DNA from: Pseudomonas subflava
GTDB taxonomy: Bacteria; Pseudomonadota; Gammaproteobacteria; Pseudomonadales; Pseudomonadaceae
Direction: 5' to 3'
Assembly: GCF_023823685.1 (NCBI RefSeq)
Contig: NZ_JAMXBF010000009.1
Coordinates: 124,001-188,000 of the forward strand
DNA length: 64,000 nucleotides
The stretch's first letter is position 1. Each line of letters opens with the position of its first letter. A program made the translations under genes and the position numbers. Positions 1 through 9,005 of this stretch are shown here, piece after piece. Below the pieces are notes generated by a model. That model saw only the letters and a list, made by a program, of their open reading frames with translations, did no database searches and was not told the DNA's origin.

Positions 1-2011
1 AGCCGATATAGCTGTAGGCGATCTCCGCCGACTCTTTCATCACCTCGCCGAGCTGGCCGGTAAGCTTGAAGCCGCGGTTGAGCGTGTGGATGCGGGTGGC
101 CTCGATGGGCAGGGTGGCGCCGCCCATGCTGGTCCAGGCCAGGCCGGTGATGACCCCGGTGCCGCTGAAGACCTGCTCGCCGCGGAATACCTTCATGCCC
201 AGGTACGCTTCCAGGTCCTTGGGCCCGATCTTCACCGGCTGGCCGGGTTCGTCGAGCAGCCTGACCACCGCCTTGCGCACCAGCTTGCCGAGCTGCTTTT
301 CCAGCTGGCGCACGCCGGCCTCGCGGGCGTAGCCCTCGATCACCAGGCGCAAGGCGGCGTCGCTGATGCTGAGTTGGGTCTTCTTCACCCCGGCCTTTTC
401 CAGCTGGCGCGGCCACAGGTGCTTGCGGGCGATGGCCAGCTTTTCCTCGGCGATGTAGCCGGACAGGCGGATCACCTCCATGCGGTCGAGCAGGGGGCCG
501 GGAATGGAGTCGAGGGTGTTGGCGGTGCAGACGAACAGCACCTTGGACAGGTCCAGGCGCAGGTCGAGATAGTGGTCGAGGAATTCGACGTTCTGTTCCG
601 GGTCGAGGGTCTCCAGCAGCGCCGAGGCCGGGTCGCCCTGGTAGCTGGCGCCCATCTTGTCGATCTCGTCGAGCATGATCACCGGGTTCATCACCTCGGC
701 TTCCTTCAGTGCCTGCACCAGCTTGCCGGGCATGGCGCCGATGTAGGTGCGGCGGTGGCCCTTGATCTCCGCTTCGTCGCGCATACCGCCCACACTGAAC
801 CTGTAGAACGGCCGGCCGAGGGATTCGGCGATGGACTTGCCGATGCTGGTCTTGCCCACACCGGGCGGGCCGACCAGCAGCACGATGCTGCCGGAGATCT
901 CGCCCTTGAAGGCGCCCACGGCGAGGAACTCGGTGATGCGCGCCTTGATGTCGTCCATGCCGGCGTGGTGCTTGTCCAGCACCTTGCGGGCGTGGCCGAG
1001 GTCCAGCTTGTCCTGGCCGAACACGCCCCAGGGCAGGGCGGTGGCCCAGTCCAGGTAGTTGCGGGTCACCGCGTACTCCGGCGAGCCGGTTTCGAGGATG
1101 GCCAGCTTACCCAGTTCCTCGTCGATGCGTTTCTGCGCCTGGGCCGGCAGGGTCTTGCCCTCCAGACGGGCGCGGAATTCGTCGGCGTCGGCGCTGCGGT
1201 CGTCCTTGGTGATGCCCAGCTCCTGCTGGATCACCTTGAGCTGCTCCTTGAGGAAGAACTCGCGCTGGTGCTTGCCGATCTTGCGGTCCACCTCGGCGGA
1301 CAGTTCGTTCTGCAGACGCGCCACTTCCACTTCCTTGCGCAGCAGCGGCAGCACCTTTTCCATCCGGCGCAGCACCGGCACGCAGTCGAGCACCTCCTGC
1401 AGCACGCTGGCCGGCGCGGTGGTGAGGGCGGCGGCGAAGTCGGTGAGCGGCGACGGATCGTTGGGGTTGAAGCGGTTGAGGTAGTTCTTCAGCTCCTCGC
1501 TGTACAGCGGATTGAGCGGCAGCAGCTCCTTGATCGCGTTGATCAGCGCCATGCCGTAGGCCTTGACCTCGTCGCGCCCGTCGTTGGGGCTCTGCGGGTA
1601 GTCGACCTCGGCCAGGTAGGGCGGGCGGTGGCGCTTGAGCCAGCCGCGCACGCGCACCCGGCCCAGGCCCTGGGCGACGAACTGCAGCTTGCCGTCGGCG
1701 CGGCTGGCGTGGTGTACCCGCACGAGGGTGCCGTGCTCGGGCAGCAGGCCGGTGTCGAAGTGGCGCGGGTCCTCGATCGGCTGGTCGACGTAGAACAGCG
1801 CCAGGCACTTGTGTTCGGTGTTCGCCACCAGCTCCAGGGTTTCCGCCCAGTGTTCCTCGTTGACGATCACCGGCAGCACCTGGGCCGGGAAGAACGGGCG
1901 ATTGTGGATGGGGATGACGTAGAGCTTGTCCGGCAGGGTCTGGCTGGGGAGCGCCAGGCTGGTGGGTTGGCGATGCGGCTCGGCTTCGATGTATTCGGAA
2001 CTGTCGCTCAT
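1..2011 (-). CDS. asrA: Lon-family ATP-dependent protease, AsrA/Lon2 type (3' end outside window)
   Basis: The first 670 codons of a Lon-type AAA+ protease are present. The N-terminal LON substrate domain covers about residues 30-220. The ATPase module has Walker A GPPGVGKT near residue 380 and Walker B VIMLDEIDKMG near 443. The catalytic Ser/Lys region lies beyond position 1. The N-terminus, starting MSDSSEY and carrying PIHNRPFFPAQVLPV, is unlike canonical Lon and resembles the second Lon of Pseudomonas (AsrA, PA0779), as does its position beside a PruR-like gene. AsrA is known for its role in the aminoglycoside and heat stress response. A sigma-32-like promoter lies just upstream. Identification as AsrA rather than another Lon2 is from recalled synteny. 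Confidence 0.85.
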   Translation of the reverse strand, partial: MSDSSEYIEAEPHRQPTSLALPSQTLPDKLYVIPIHNRPFFPAQVLPVIVNEEHWAETLELVANTEHKCLALFYVDQPIEDPRHFDTGLLPEHGTLVRVHHASRADGKLQFVAQGLGRVRVRGWLKRHRPPYLAEVDYPQSPNDGRDEVKAYGMALINAIKELLPLNPLYSEELKNYLNRFNPNDPSPLTDFAAALTTAPASVLQEVLDCVPVLRRMEKVLPLLRKEVEVARLQNELSAEVDRKIGKHQREFFLKEQLKVIQQELGITKDDRSADADEFRARLEGKTLPAQAQKRIDEELGKLAILETGSPEYAVTRNYLDWATALPWGVFGQDKLDLGHARKVLDKHHAGMDDIKARITEFLAVGAFKGEISGSIVLLVGPPGVGKTSIGKSIAESLGRPFYRFSVGGMRDEAEIKGHRRTYIGAMPGKLVQALKEAEVMNPVIMLDEIDKMGASYQGDPASALLETLDPEQNVEFLDHYLDLRLDLSKVLFVCTANTLDSIPGPLLDRMEVIRLSGYIAEEKLAIARKHLWPRQLEKAGVKKTQLSISDAALRLVIEGYAREAGVRQLEKQLGKLVRKAVVRLLDEPGQPVKIGPKDLEAYLGMKVFRGEQVFSGTGVITGLAWTSMGGATLPIEATRIHTLNRGFKLTGQLGEVMKESAEIAYSYIG

Positions 2012-2047
2012 GGCGGCCCTTGTCTGCTCAAACGGTGGTAGCAGCTT

Positions 2048-2076
2048 AGATGGGGCGCGGCGCCGGGCATTTCAAC
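2048..2076 (-). promoter_or_regulatory. Heat-shock (sigma-32) type promoter for the Lon-family gene
   Basis: Read on minus, GTTGAAA (2076-2070), a 14-base spacer and CCCCATCT (2055-2048) fit the sigma-32 consensus CTTGAAA-N11-16-CCCCATNT with one mismatch. It lies 37 bases upstream of the start codon, in the right orientation for the protease gene. Confidence 0.7.
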
Positions 2077-2109
2077 GTTATGTGCCGGCTTGTGTCCGGC
2101 GGGGTGAAG

Positions 2110-2172
2110 GTGCAACCTGTCCACCCATCGGTTGCACTCCCTCTTTGTCGTTCGAGTGGATAAAGTGCAACC
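2110..2172. promoter_or_regulatory. Three GTGCAACC sites, likely operator of the AraC regulator
   Basis: GTGCAACC occurs at 2110-2117, in inverted form (GGTTGCAC) at 2130-2137, and again directly at 2165-2172. The first and third copies extend to GTGCAACCTG and are 55 bases apart. The sites lie between the divergent protease and AraC-type genes, just before the preferred regulator start. They may be autoregulatory AraC/PruR half-sites; this is inference. Confidence 0.5.
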
Positions 2173-2194
2173 TGATCTTTCGGTGCCTTCCGCC

Positions 2195-2947
2195 ATGCTC
2201 ATTGCCCGTCTCGCGTGCCTGGACAACCAGGCCCATGAACACGCCCACGACTATCACCAACTGGTGATGTCGCTCGAGGGGCGCGCGGAATTCGAGGTGG
2301 AGGGCTGCGGTGGAGAGGTCTGCCGCATGCGCGCCTGCCTGGTGCCGGGCGATGCCGATCATCAGTTCGCCGGCATGGGCGAGAACCGCATGCTCATCCT
2401 CGATCTGGACGAGCGCGACACCTCGCCGGAGGATCTCGACCTGCTTGCCCAGCTGTTCGAGAACCCGCGTTACCCGGCGCTCGACGCCGATTTCCAGAAC
2501 TTGCTGAGCTACGCCGGCGCCGAGCTGGCCCGCTATGGCAGCGACCCGCATCTGGCGCGCGCCCTCGGCGGCGTGCTGCTGCGCGCGCTGCACCTGCGGC
2601 TGTTCGGCGAGCGCCGCCAAGGCGCCGTGGCCAATCTCGACCTGGGCCGGCTGGACGCCTACATCGTCGAGCACCTGGCGCGGCGCATCACGGTGATCGA
2701 GCTGGCCCAGGTCGCCTGCCTCAGCCCCAGCCACTTCCACGCCCAGTTCAAGGACAGCGTGGGCCTCACGCCGCATCAGTACCTGCTCAAGACCCGCCTC
2801 GACCACGCCGCGCGCCTGCTGCGCGAGAGCCCGCTGCCGCTGGTGCGCATCGCCGGGGAGTGCGGCTTTTCCAGCCAGAGCGCGCTGACCACGGCGATGC
2901 GCCGCTACATGGGGCTGACGCCTAAGCGACTGCGCGGGTTGCAGTAG
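2195..2947 (+). CDS. pruR: AraC-family transcriptional regulator, PruR-like
   Basis: A 250-residue protein with an N-terminal cupin-like sensor region (HEHAHDYHQLVMSLEG near the start) and a C-terminal pair of AraC helix-turn-helix motifs (about residues 155-250; LSPSHFHAQFK and GFSSQSALTTAMRRYMG). In P. aeruginosa the gene next to the second Lon is pruR, the activator of proline utilisation (putA/putP), so this is probably its ortholog; the put genes are not in the window. The frame stays open to a TTG at 2132, but that start would place the repeated GTGCAACC sites inside the gene, so ATG 2195 is preferred. Confidence 0.75.
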   Translation: MLIARLACLDNQAHEHAHDYHQLVMSLEGRAEFEVEGCGGEVCRMRACLVPGDADHQFAGMGENRMLILDLDERDTSPEDLDLLAQLFENPRYPALDADFQNLLSYAGAELARYGSDPHLARALGGVLLRALHLRLFGERRQGAVANLDLGRLDAYIVEHLARRITVIELAQVACLSPSHFHAQFKDSVGLTPHQYLLKTRLDHAARLLRESPLPLVRIAGECGFSSQSALTTAMRRYMGLTPKRLRGLQ

Positions 2948-2999
2948 GCGGGAGCGGTGGGTCGTCCCTGATGCGGTCGAGATTGTCTTCGCCCCGTAT

Positions 3000-3048
3000 G
3001 GTGCGCACGGCGCACCCTACATGTCCGATAGGATGCGCCGTGCGCACC
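3000..3048. repeat. REP-like inverted repeat, GGTGCGCACGGCGCACC family
   Basis: GGTGCGCACGGCGCACCCTA at 3000 is followed after a short spacer by a near-perfect inverted copy ending at 3048. The same sequence recurs as an inverted pair at 54736-54860, so it is a dispersed family. It sits between convergent genes. Confidence 0.8.
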
Positions 3049-3124
3049 GGCGGGGCTGACTCGAACCGCTACTCGCGAAGCGCGTGCGGCGTCTGCTTCT
3101 TAAGCAGAGTTCGCGCGGCTGCGC

Positions 3125-3979
3125 TCAGTCACCGGTCGCCACCGGCCTGGCCGGGTCGGTGATCCACTCGCTCCAGGAGCCCGCGTACAGCGGCGCCAGC
3201 GGATAGCTGGCGAGGCTCATGGCGAACAGGTTGTGGCAGGCGGTGACGCCCGAGCCGCAATAGGCCACCAACTCTTCCACGGGACGCGCGCCGCGCAGGG
3301 CGTCGAAGCGTGCGCGCAGCTGCTCGGGCGGCAGGAAGCGGCCTTCGGCGCCGAGGTTGTCGGTGAACGCCGCGCACTGCGCGCCCGGGATATGCCCGGC
3401 CACCGGGTCCAGCGGTTCGACCTCGCCGCGGAAGCGGGGCAGGGCGCGGGCGTCCAGCAGGGTCAGCTCGGGATGACCGAGGCGCTGCTGCAACTGCGCG
3501 GCGCCCAGCAGCAGCGAATCGTCCGGCTGGCCAGTGAAATTGCCCAACGGCGATGCCGATACCTCGCGGCTCAGCGGCAGGCCGGCGTCCCTCCAGGCCT
3601 TGAGGCCGCCATCCAGCAGGTAAACCCCGTCGCGCTTGCCCAGCCAGGCCAGCAGCCACCAGGCGCGGGCGGCGAAGGCACCGGGGCCGTCGTCGTAGAG
3701 CACCACTTCCGAATCGTTGTCGATGCCCCACTCACGCAGCCTCCCGGCCAGTTCGGCGGCATCCGGCAGCGGGTGGCGGCCGGTCACGCCCTTGACCACC
3801 GGGGCCGACAGGTCGCGTTCCAGATCGGCGAAGCGGGCGCCGGGGATATGCCCTTCGCCATGGCTGCGCGCACCGTAGGCCGGGTCTTCGAGGGCGAAGC
3901 GGCAGTCGAGGATGACCAGGTTCGGCGCCTGCAGGCGGGCGTGTAAGGAGTCGGCGGTGATCAGCTGGGCGAGTGGCAT
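3125..3979 (-). CDS. sseA: 3-mercaptopyruvate/thiosulfate sulfurtransferase
   Basis: A two-domain rhodanese of 284 residues. The N-terminal inactive domain contains LDCRF and GHIPGARFADLERDL; the C-terminal domain carries the active-site loop CGSGVTAC near residue 240, the form typical of mercaptopyruvate sulfurtransferases rather than thiosulfate-specific rhodaneses (CRxGx[RT]). It transfers sulfane sulfur from 3-mercaptopyruvate to thiol or cyanide acceptors in the cytoplasm. The start is supported by a strong ribosome site, AGGAGG, six bases before ATG 3979. It appears monocistronic. Confidence 0.9.
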   Translation of the reverse strand: MPLAQLITADSLHARLQAPNLVILDCRFALEDPAYGARSHGEGHIPGARFADLERDLSAPVVKGVTGRHPLPDAAELAGRLREWGIDNDSEVVLYDDGPGAFAARAWWLLAWLGKRDGVYLLDGGLKAWRDAGLPLSREVSASPLGNFTGQPDDSLLLGAAQLQQRLGHPELTLLDARALPRFRGEVEPLDPVAGHIPGAQCAAFTDNLGAEGRFLPPEQLRARFDALRGARPVEELVAYCGSGVTACHNLFAMSLASYPLAPLYAGSWSEWITDPARPVATGD

Positions 3980-4210
3980 GGGACCTCCTGTGTCGAATTC
4001 ATGACAAGGCGCATCATAAGGACAGCCACGAATAACCAGAAGCGAACCCCCGAGCCTTTGCGGCTCGCTGGAACCTGCCTACGGCCTGCCGATTGTCGCC
4101 AGGGATAGGGCACGAAGCGCACCGCCGCATTCGATTCGTTTTCAGCGCGGCCCGGCCTGCTGTCGGTGGGCCGGTCGCTGCAGCGGTTCGCCACTTGAGG
4201 AAACACCCAC

Positions 4211-5002
4211 ATGCTCGGCCTGCAACCTGCCATCGAAAGCGCCAACCTCGCCCGCCGCGTCGGCGTGGTTCTGGGTACGGCGCTGATCACCGCCTACTAT
4301 TGCTGCGCGATCCTGTCGCGTGCGCTCACCGGCCGATTGCGGCGTGCCGATGTGGATCGCTATACCCGGCGCTGGTCCGGGCTGCTGCTGCGCCTGGTAC
4401 GCATGAACCTCAGCGTGCACGGCGCGATGCCGGACTTCAACGACGGCCGCCGCTACATCCTGCTCAGCAGCCACGCCAGCCACTACGACATCCCCGCCAG
4501 TTTCGTCGCTCTGCCGGGGTCGATCCGCATGTTGGCGAAAAAGGAGCTGTTCGGCATCCCGCTGTTCGGCGCGGCCATCCGCGCCGCCGAATTCCCCTCG
4601 GTGGACCGGCACAACCGCCAGCAGGCGGTGAAGGACCTGGAGAAGGCTAAACGCATGATGGAGAGCGGCATCGTCCTGTGGGCCGCGCCCGAGGGTACGC
4701 GCTCCAAGGACGGCCAACTGCTGCCGTTCAAGAAGGGCTGCTTCCATTTGGCCCTGGATACCAACGCGATCATCGTGCCGATCGCCTTCCGCGGCATCTC
4801 CGAAGTGCTGCCGGCGCGCACCTGGCGCTTCAATCTCGGCCTGCCGGTGCAGCTGCACATCGGCGCCCCGATAGACGCCAGCCGCTACAGTCCCGAACAG
4901 CTGCCGGAACTGATGACCCAGACCCGCCAGAGCATGCAGGAGCTACTCGGCGAACCAGCCCCGAGCACGCTCCAGGGACTTCTGACCGAACAACCCGTCT
5001 GA
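4211..5002 (+). CDS. 1-acyl-sn-glycerol-3-phosphate acyltransferase (PlsC family)
   Basis: A 263-residue LPLAT-family acyltransferase. A hydrophobic N-terminal segment (about residues 18-36) is followed by the catalytic HX4D motif (HASHYD, about 96-101), the substrate-binding EGTRS motif near 160 and the VPIAF block near 197. It should acylate lysophosphatidic acid at sn-2 at the inner membrane. Pseudomonas carries several PlsC paralogs, so which one this is cannot be stated. A GAGGAAA ribosome site precedes the ATG, and a hairpin terminator follows the stop directly. Confidence 0.87.
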   Translation: MLGLQPAIESANLARRVGVVLGTALITAYYCCAILSRALTGRLRRADVDRYTRRWSGLLLRLVRMNLSVHGAMPDFNDGRRYILLSSHASHYDIPASFVALPGSIRMLAKKELFGIPLFGAAIRAAEFPSVDRHNRQQAVKDLEKAKRMMESGIVLWAAPEGTRSKDGQLLPFKKGCFHLALDTNAIIVPIAFRGISEVLPARTWRFNLGLPVQLHIGAPIDASRYSPEQLPELMTQTRQSMQELLGEPAPSTLQGLLTEQPV

Positions 5003-5032
5003 CAAAAAAAACCGCCGAATGGCGGGCTTTTC
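5003..5032. terminator. Rho-independent terminator after the acyltransferase
   Basis: CCGCC-GAAT-GGCGG (5012-5025) is preceded by a run of eight A and followed by GCTTTTCG, so it could work on both strands. It starts just after the stop codon. Confidence 0.75.
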
Positions 5033-5381
5033 GTAGGACGGCCTGCCGCGCAGCGGCAGCCCCAGGCTATGCCTGCGGTTGCATTGCCCTACGGCAAATG
5101 TCCCCCACGGTTCGCAGCTCTTAATCGCGGACGCACCTTCGAATACCTCGCCGAGCGTCATGCTTCTCGTAGGGCGGCCTCGCCGCGCAGCGGCAGCCCG
5201 CCAGACGAGGCCCCGCTGGTGCGCTGGCCTATCGGTGGGTGCACCCCGCGGCCAACGGACGTCCCCAACCGCAGGCCGCGCCCACGCCCCAACGAATATC
5301 CCGCGAGCGCAGCACCTTCGTAGCGCGGCCTCGCCGCGCAGCGGCAGCCCGCCAAGCGAGGCCTCGCTGGTGCACCGTCCC
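5032..5381. repeat. Three diverged copies of a ~62-base GC-rich repeat; no gene seen
   Basis: A module beginning CGTAGGGCGGCC and containing GCCGCGCAGCGGCAGCCC occurs at 5168-5229 and 5319-5381, with a shorter copy at 5032-5063. The two longer copies continue with similar sequence (CGAGGC..CGCTGGTGC). The core CCGCGCAGCGG can form a hairpin. Open frames across 5003-5425 are repeat-driven and do not look coding. This is an extragenic repeat cluster between convergent genes. Confidence 0.65.
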
Positions 5382-5425
5382 AAGGGCGAGCGCACCCCAT
5401 CAGCCTGCACCGAGGCACAAAGAAC

Positions 5426-6484
5426 TCAGCGAATCCTCAGCCTGCCGATCCGGTCGTTGTCCAGGCTGCCCAGGTACAGGTAATCGCCCACCGGCTTCAC
5501 CGAGGTGACCATGCGCAGGTGGGTGCCGCTGGTGTCGTGCAGGCTCTGCACGATCTCGCCCTGTTCGTTGAGGGCGATGGCCAGGCCGTAGGAGGTCGGC
5601 TTCGGCCACAGCGCGCGCGGCAGCTTGGCCATCTGGGCCTTGAGCCAGGGCTGGTTCTGCAGGAAGTCGGCGTCGCTCTTGCGCGGCGTCGGCAGGGCCA
5701 CCCAGAAGGTGCCGGCGCGGTCGCCCTGCAGGTTGTCCGGCAGGCCCGGCAGGTTGTCGGCGAAGATCTCATGGGTGCCGGCCTTGTCGCCCTTCAGCCA
5801 GTAGCGCTGGATACGGTAACGGTAGGTCTCGTTGACCAGCACGAAATCCTCGTTCTGCGACAGCGCCACGCCATTGGCGAAGTACAGGTCCTTGAGCAGC
5901 ACCTGCGTCGTGCCGCTGGCCGGGTCGAACACCATCAGGCGGCCGTACGGGCGACCTTCGAGCAGGTCGAGCAGGTAGTCAGGCTGCTGGAACTTGCTGG
6001 AGGCATCGGTGAAGTAGATGCGTCCGTCGCTGGCGATATCCAGATCGTCGGTGAAGGCGAAGGGCACGCCATCGGCCTCGGTCGCCAGCACGCTGATCTT
6101 GCCGGCCGGGTCGATGCGCAGCAGGCCCTTGTAGGCGTCGGCGAGAATCAGGTTGCCCTGGGCGTCGAAATCCATGCCCAGCGGGCGGCCACCGGTGGCG
6201 GCGAAGGTCTCGACCTGGCCGTCGGTGATGCGCACCACGCGGCCGTCATGCAAACCGGCGTAGACCCGGCCATGGGCGTCCACCGCGGTGTCTTCCGGGC
6301 CGTGGATCTGCCCCTGGGCCAACAGCTCGGCCTTCATCAGGGTGTCGTTGGGCTCCATCGCGCCGGTCATCAGCGGTGCGGTCTGCGGCTGCCACGCCAG
6401 CGGGTCGATGGGGCTGGGCGTCAGGCCGAGGTAGAGGGCGATGGCCAGGCCGGCCAGCACCAGGATGCCGAGGAGTTTCTTCAT
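5426..6484 (-). CDS. SMP-30/strictosidine-synthase-like beta-propeller protein
   Basis: A 352-residue protein with an N-terminal signal-anchor ([21 protein letters not shown]). The rest is a six-bladed beta-propeller of the SMP-30/gluconolactonase/strictosidine synthase superfamily, with repeated motifs such as [29 protein letters not shown] and the [10 protein letters not shown] block. Bacterial members are probably lactonases or esterases; the substrate is unknown. The start at 6484 is chosen because GGGAAG lies at the right distance and the signal peptide begins there; the frame is open further upstream but that part is not plausible. It is divergent from rnd, as I recall for PA1293/PA1294. 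Confidence 0.8.
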   Translation of the reverse strand: MKKLLGILVLAGLAIALYLGLTPSPIDPLAWQPQTAPLMTGAMEPNDTLMKAELLAQGQIHGPEDTAVDAHGRVYAGLHDGRVVRITDGQVETFAATGGRPLGMDFDAQGNLILADAYKGLLRIDPAGKISVLATEADGVPFAFTDDLDIASDGRIYFTDASSKFQQPDYLLDLLEGRPYGRLMVFDPASGTTQVLLKDLYFANGVALSQNEDFVLVNETYRYRIQRYWLKGDKAGTHEIFADNLPGLPDNLQGDRAGTFWVALPTPRKSDADFLQNQPWLKAQMAKLPRALWPKPTSYGLAIALNEQGEIVQSLHDTSGTHLRMVTSVKPVGDYLYLGSLDNDRIGRLRIR

Positions 6485-6591
6485 GTTGTTCTTCCCTGGT
6501 TTGCGGTGCGCGGCAGTGTACACGCAGGGCGCGAATGCCCGGTATCCGCCCCGGGCATATATACTGCGCGGCATCAATCAAGGAGTGCCGC

Positions 6592-7707
6592 GTGGCCATC
6601 GACATTCAATGGATCCTCGACGACGCCAGCCTGGCGCGTCAATGCGCCGAGTGGCGCCAGCTGCCCTTCGTCGCGGTCGATACCGAATTCATGCGGGTCG
6701 ACACCTTCTATCCCATCGCCGGCTTGCTGCAGGTAGGCGACGGCCAGCGGGCCTACCTGGTCGACCCGCTGCAGGTGAAGGACTGGGCGCCCTTCGCCGC
6801 GTTGCTGGAAGACCGCGCCGTGACCAAGGTGCTGCATTCCTGCAGCGAGGACCTGGAAGTCTTCCTGCGCCTGACCGGCGCGCTGCCGACGCCGCTGTTC
6901 GACACCCAGCTGGCCGCCGGCTACCTCAACATCGGTTTCTCCATGGGCTACTCGCGCCTGGTCCAGGAAGTGCTCGGCATCGAGCTGCCCAAGGGCGAGA
7001 CGCGCTCCGACTGGCTGCAGCGGCCGCTGTCGGAAACCCAGGTCAGCTACGCCGCCGAGGATGCCCAGCACCTCGCCGAGCTGTATCAGGTGCTGCTGCC
7101 GAGGCTTTCGGAAGACAAGCTCGCCTGGCTCCTCGAGGACGGCGCCGAGCTGGTCGGCAACCTGCGCCGCGAGACCGACCCGGACCAGGCCTACCTGGAC
7201 GCCAAGCTGGCCTGGAAACTGTCGCGCCAGCAGCTCGCCGTGCTGCGCGCCCTCAGCGCCTGGCGCGAGCGCCAGGCACGCGCCCGCAACCAGCCGCGCA
7301 ACCGCATCCTGCGCGAGCATTCGCTGTGGCCGTTGGCGCGCTTCCAGCCGGACAACACCGTCGCCCTGGCGCGCATCGAGGACATGCACCCGCGCACCGT
7401 GCGCCAGGATGGCGAGACTATTCTGCGGCTGATCCGCGAGGCCGCCGCGCTGCCGCCGGAGCAATGGCCCGAGGCGCTGCCGGCGCCGCTGCCGATCGAG
7501 GCCGGCGCGCTGCTGAAGAAGCTGCGGGCGTTAGGGCAGCGCGAGGCCGAACGCCTGCAGATGGCCCCCGAGCTGATGCTGCGCAAGAAATCCCTGGAGG
7601 CTCTGCTCAAGAGCGGCTTCCCCGATGGCCCATGGACGCTGCCGGACAACCTGCGCGGATGGCGCCGCGAACTCATGGGCCAGGCCCTGCTGGACGAACT
7701 GCAATGA
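6592..7707 (+). CDS. rnd: Ribonuclease D
   Basis: A 371-residue 3'-5' exoribonuclease that trims tRNA precursors. The DEDD exonuclease domain is visible: Exo [11 protein letters not shown] near residue 25, Exo [12 protein letters not shown] near 82 and Exo [12 protein letters not shown] near 149. The C-terminal half holds the HRDC domains. Translation starts at GTG 6592, with AAGGAG five bases before it. TATATACT about 30 bases upstream may be the -10 box. The stop overlaps the next gene's ATG, so rnd and the YcgL gene are translationally coupled. Confidence 0.93.
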   Translation: MAIDIQWILDDASLARQCAEWRQLPFVAVDTEFMRVDTFYPIAGLLQVGDGQRAYLVDPLQVKDWAPFAALLEDRAVTKVLHSCSEDLEVFLRLTGALPTPLFDTQLAAGYLNIGFSMGYSRLVQEVLGIELPKGETRSDWLQRPLSETQVSYAAEDAQHLAELYQVLLPRLSEDKLAWLLEDGAELVGNLRRETDPDQAYLDAKLAWKLSRQQLAVLRALSAWRERQARARNQPRNRILREHSLWPLARFQPDNTVALARIEDMHPRTVRQDGETILRLIREAAALPPEQWPEALPAPLPIEAGALLKKLRALGQREAERLQMAPELMLRKKSLEALLKSGFPDGPWTLPDNLRGWRRELMGQALLDELQ

Positions 7708-7997
7708 AGAAGATCTGCTCCATCTACAAGAGCCCGCGCAAGGACGGCATGTACCTCTACGTGCTCAAGGCCGATGCGCTCAAGCGCGTGCCGGAGGGTC
7801 TGCTGAGCGCGTTCGGTGCGCCGCAGCACTCCTTCGACCTGGTGCTCAGCCCGGACAAGACCCTGGCCCGCGAGGACATCCACAAGGTGCTGGAGAACCT
7901 GGAGAAGCAGGGCTACCACCTGCAGATGCCGCCGCCCGAGGAGGAGTACATCGAGCACCTGCCGGACGAGCTGCTGCGCATGAACGATCCGGTGTGA
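7704..7997 (+). CDS. YcgL domain-containing protein
   Basis: A 97-residue protein with the YcgL domain: starts [20 protein letters not shown] and contains [27 protein letters not shown]. The structure of E. coli YcgL is known, but no biochemical function is established. Its ATG overlaps the rnd stop (ATGA), and the next gene follows within a few bases. The persistent pairing with rnd in gamma-proteobacteria hints at an RNA-related role; that is inference. Confidence 0.9.
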   Translation: MKKICSIYKSPRKDGMYLYVLKADALKRVPEGLLSAFGAPQHSFDLVLSPDKTLAREDIHKVLENLEKQGYHLQMPPPEEEYIEHLPDELLRMNDPV

Positions 7998-8002
7998 AGC
8001 CG

Positions 8003-8917
8003 ATGCGCATCTTCCTGCTGGAGCACGAGCAAGCCCGCTACACCGAGCTTTTGCGGGCCGCCGCCCCTGGCTTCGAGCTGGTTGACGACGGCGCGCGTGC
8101 CGCCGATTGCACGATCTGGCTCGGTCAGCCGGACCTGCTGCTGCCGCTGCTGCGCCAGGGCCTGCGTCCCGACTGGCTGCAGTCCACCTGGGCCGGAGTG
8201 ACGCCGTTGCTGGGCCTCGACCTGCCGCGCGACTACCGCCTGAGCCGGGCGGTGGGCATCTTCGGCCAGCCGATGGCCGAGTACGTGCTGACCTATCTGC
8301 TGGCCCACCGACGCCGGGTGCTGGCGCGTCTGGCCAGCCAGGTGGAGCAGCGCTGGGACAACCAGGCGCCGCCGAGCCTGCGCGGCTGCCGCGTACTGAT
8401 CGTCGGTGCCGGCGATATCGGCGCCGAAATGGCCCGTCTGCTGGCGCCGTTCGGCGTGGAGCTGCGCGGCATCGCCCGCCAGCCGCGGCCCATCGCGGCG
8501 TTCGCCGAGGTGCATGGCCTGGACGAGCTGGCCGAGCAGGCGGCCTGGGCCGATTGCCTGGTCAACGTGCTGCCGGATACCCCGGCCACCCGCGATCTCT
8601 ACGACGCCGCGCTGTTCGCCCGCCTGCGCGCCGAGGCGCTGTTCATCAATTGCGGCCGTGGCGTGGCGGTGGTCGACGCCGACCTCGTGGCGGCGCTGCG
8701 TTCCGGGCATCTGGCCGGCGCGGTGATCGATGTCTGCCGCGAGGAACCGCTGCCGCCCGGCCATCCGTTCTGGGATGCGCCGCGCCTGCTGCTCACCGGG
8801 CACAGTTCGGCGCCCACCGAGCCGTCGGCCATGGCCGCGCTGTTCCTCGACAACCTGCAGCGCTACCGCGACGGCCAGCCATTGCGCGGCGAAGTGGACT
8901 TCGCCCGCGGCTACTAG
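8003..8917 (+). CDS. D-isomer-specific 2-hydroxyacid dehydrogenase (GhrA-like)
   Basis: A 304-residue NAD(P)-dependent dehydrogenase. It shows the dinucleotide motif GAGDIG near residue 137 and the catalytic triad as Arg in NCGRGVAVV, Glu in CREEPLPPGHP and His in LTGHSSAP. The length and the truncated substrate domain fit the glyoxylate/hydroxypyruvate reductase A group, so reduction of glyoxylate or hydroxypyruvate is likely. GTG 7994 is an in-frame alternative start that overlaps the YcgL stop; ATG 8003 is preferred because the conserved sequence begins there. Confidence 0.87.
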   Translation: MRIFLLEHEQARYTELLRAAAPGFELVDDGARAADCTIWLGQPDLLLPLLRQGLRPDWLQSTWAGVTPLLGLDLPRDYRLSRAVGIFGQPMAEYVLTYLLAHRRRVLARLASQVEQRWDNQAPPSLRGCRVLIVGAGDIGAEMARLLAPFGVELRGIARQPRPIAAFAEVHGLDELAEQAAWADCLVNVLPDTPATRDLYDAALFARLRAEALFINCGRGVAVVDADLVAALRSGHLAGAVIDVCREEPLPPGHPFWDAPRLLLTGHSSAPTEPSAMAALFLDNLQRYRDGQPLRGEVDFARGY

Positions 8918-9005
8918 GGCGGCGGGCAGGCCCTGACGGGCAGCCCTTGGCCGCGGATTCGTCTGCGGCTAGACTGCCGCGCCTTCACCCGCTGTACTCT
9001 CTGCC

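Noticed and set aside
86..2041. 651-codon open frame on plus
   Set aside because: It is the antisense of the Lon-type gene, made possible by high GC; its translation is low-complexity and matches no family.
5069..5609. Open frames in the repeat cluster
   Set aside because: Driven by the triplicated GC-rich module; no start signals and no known domains.
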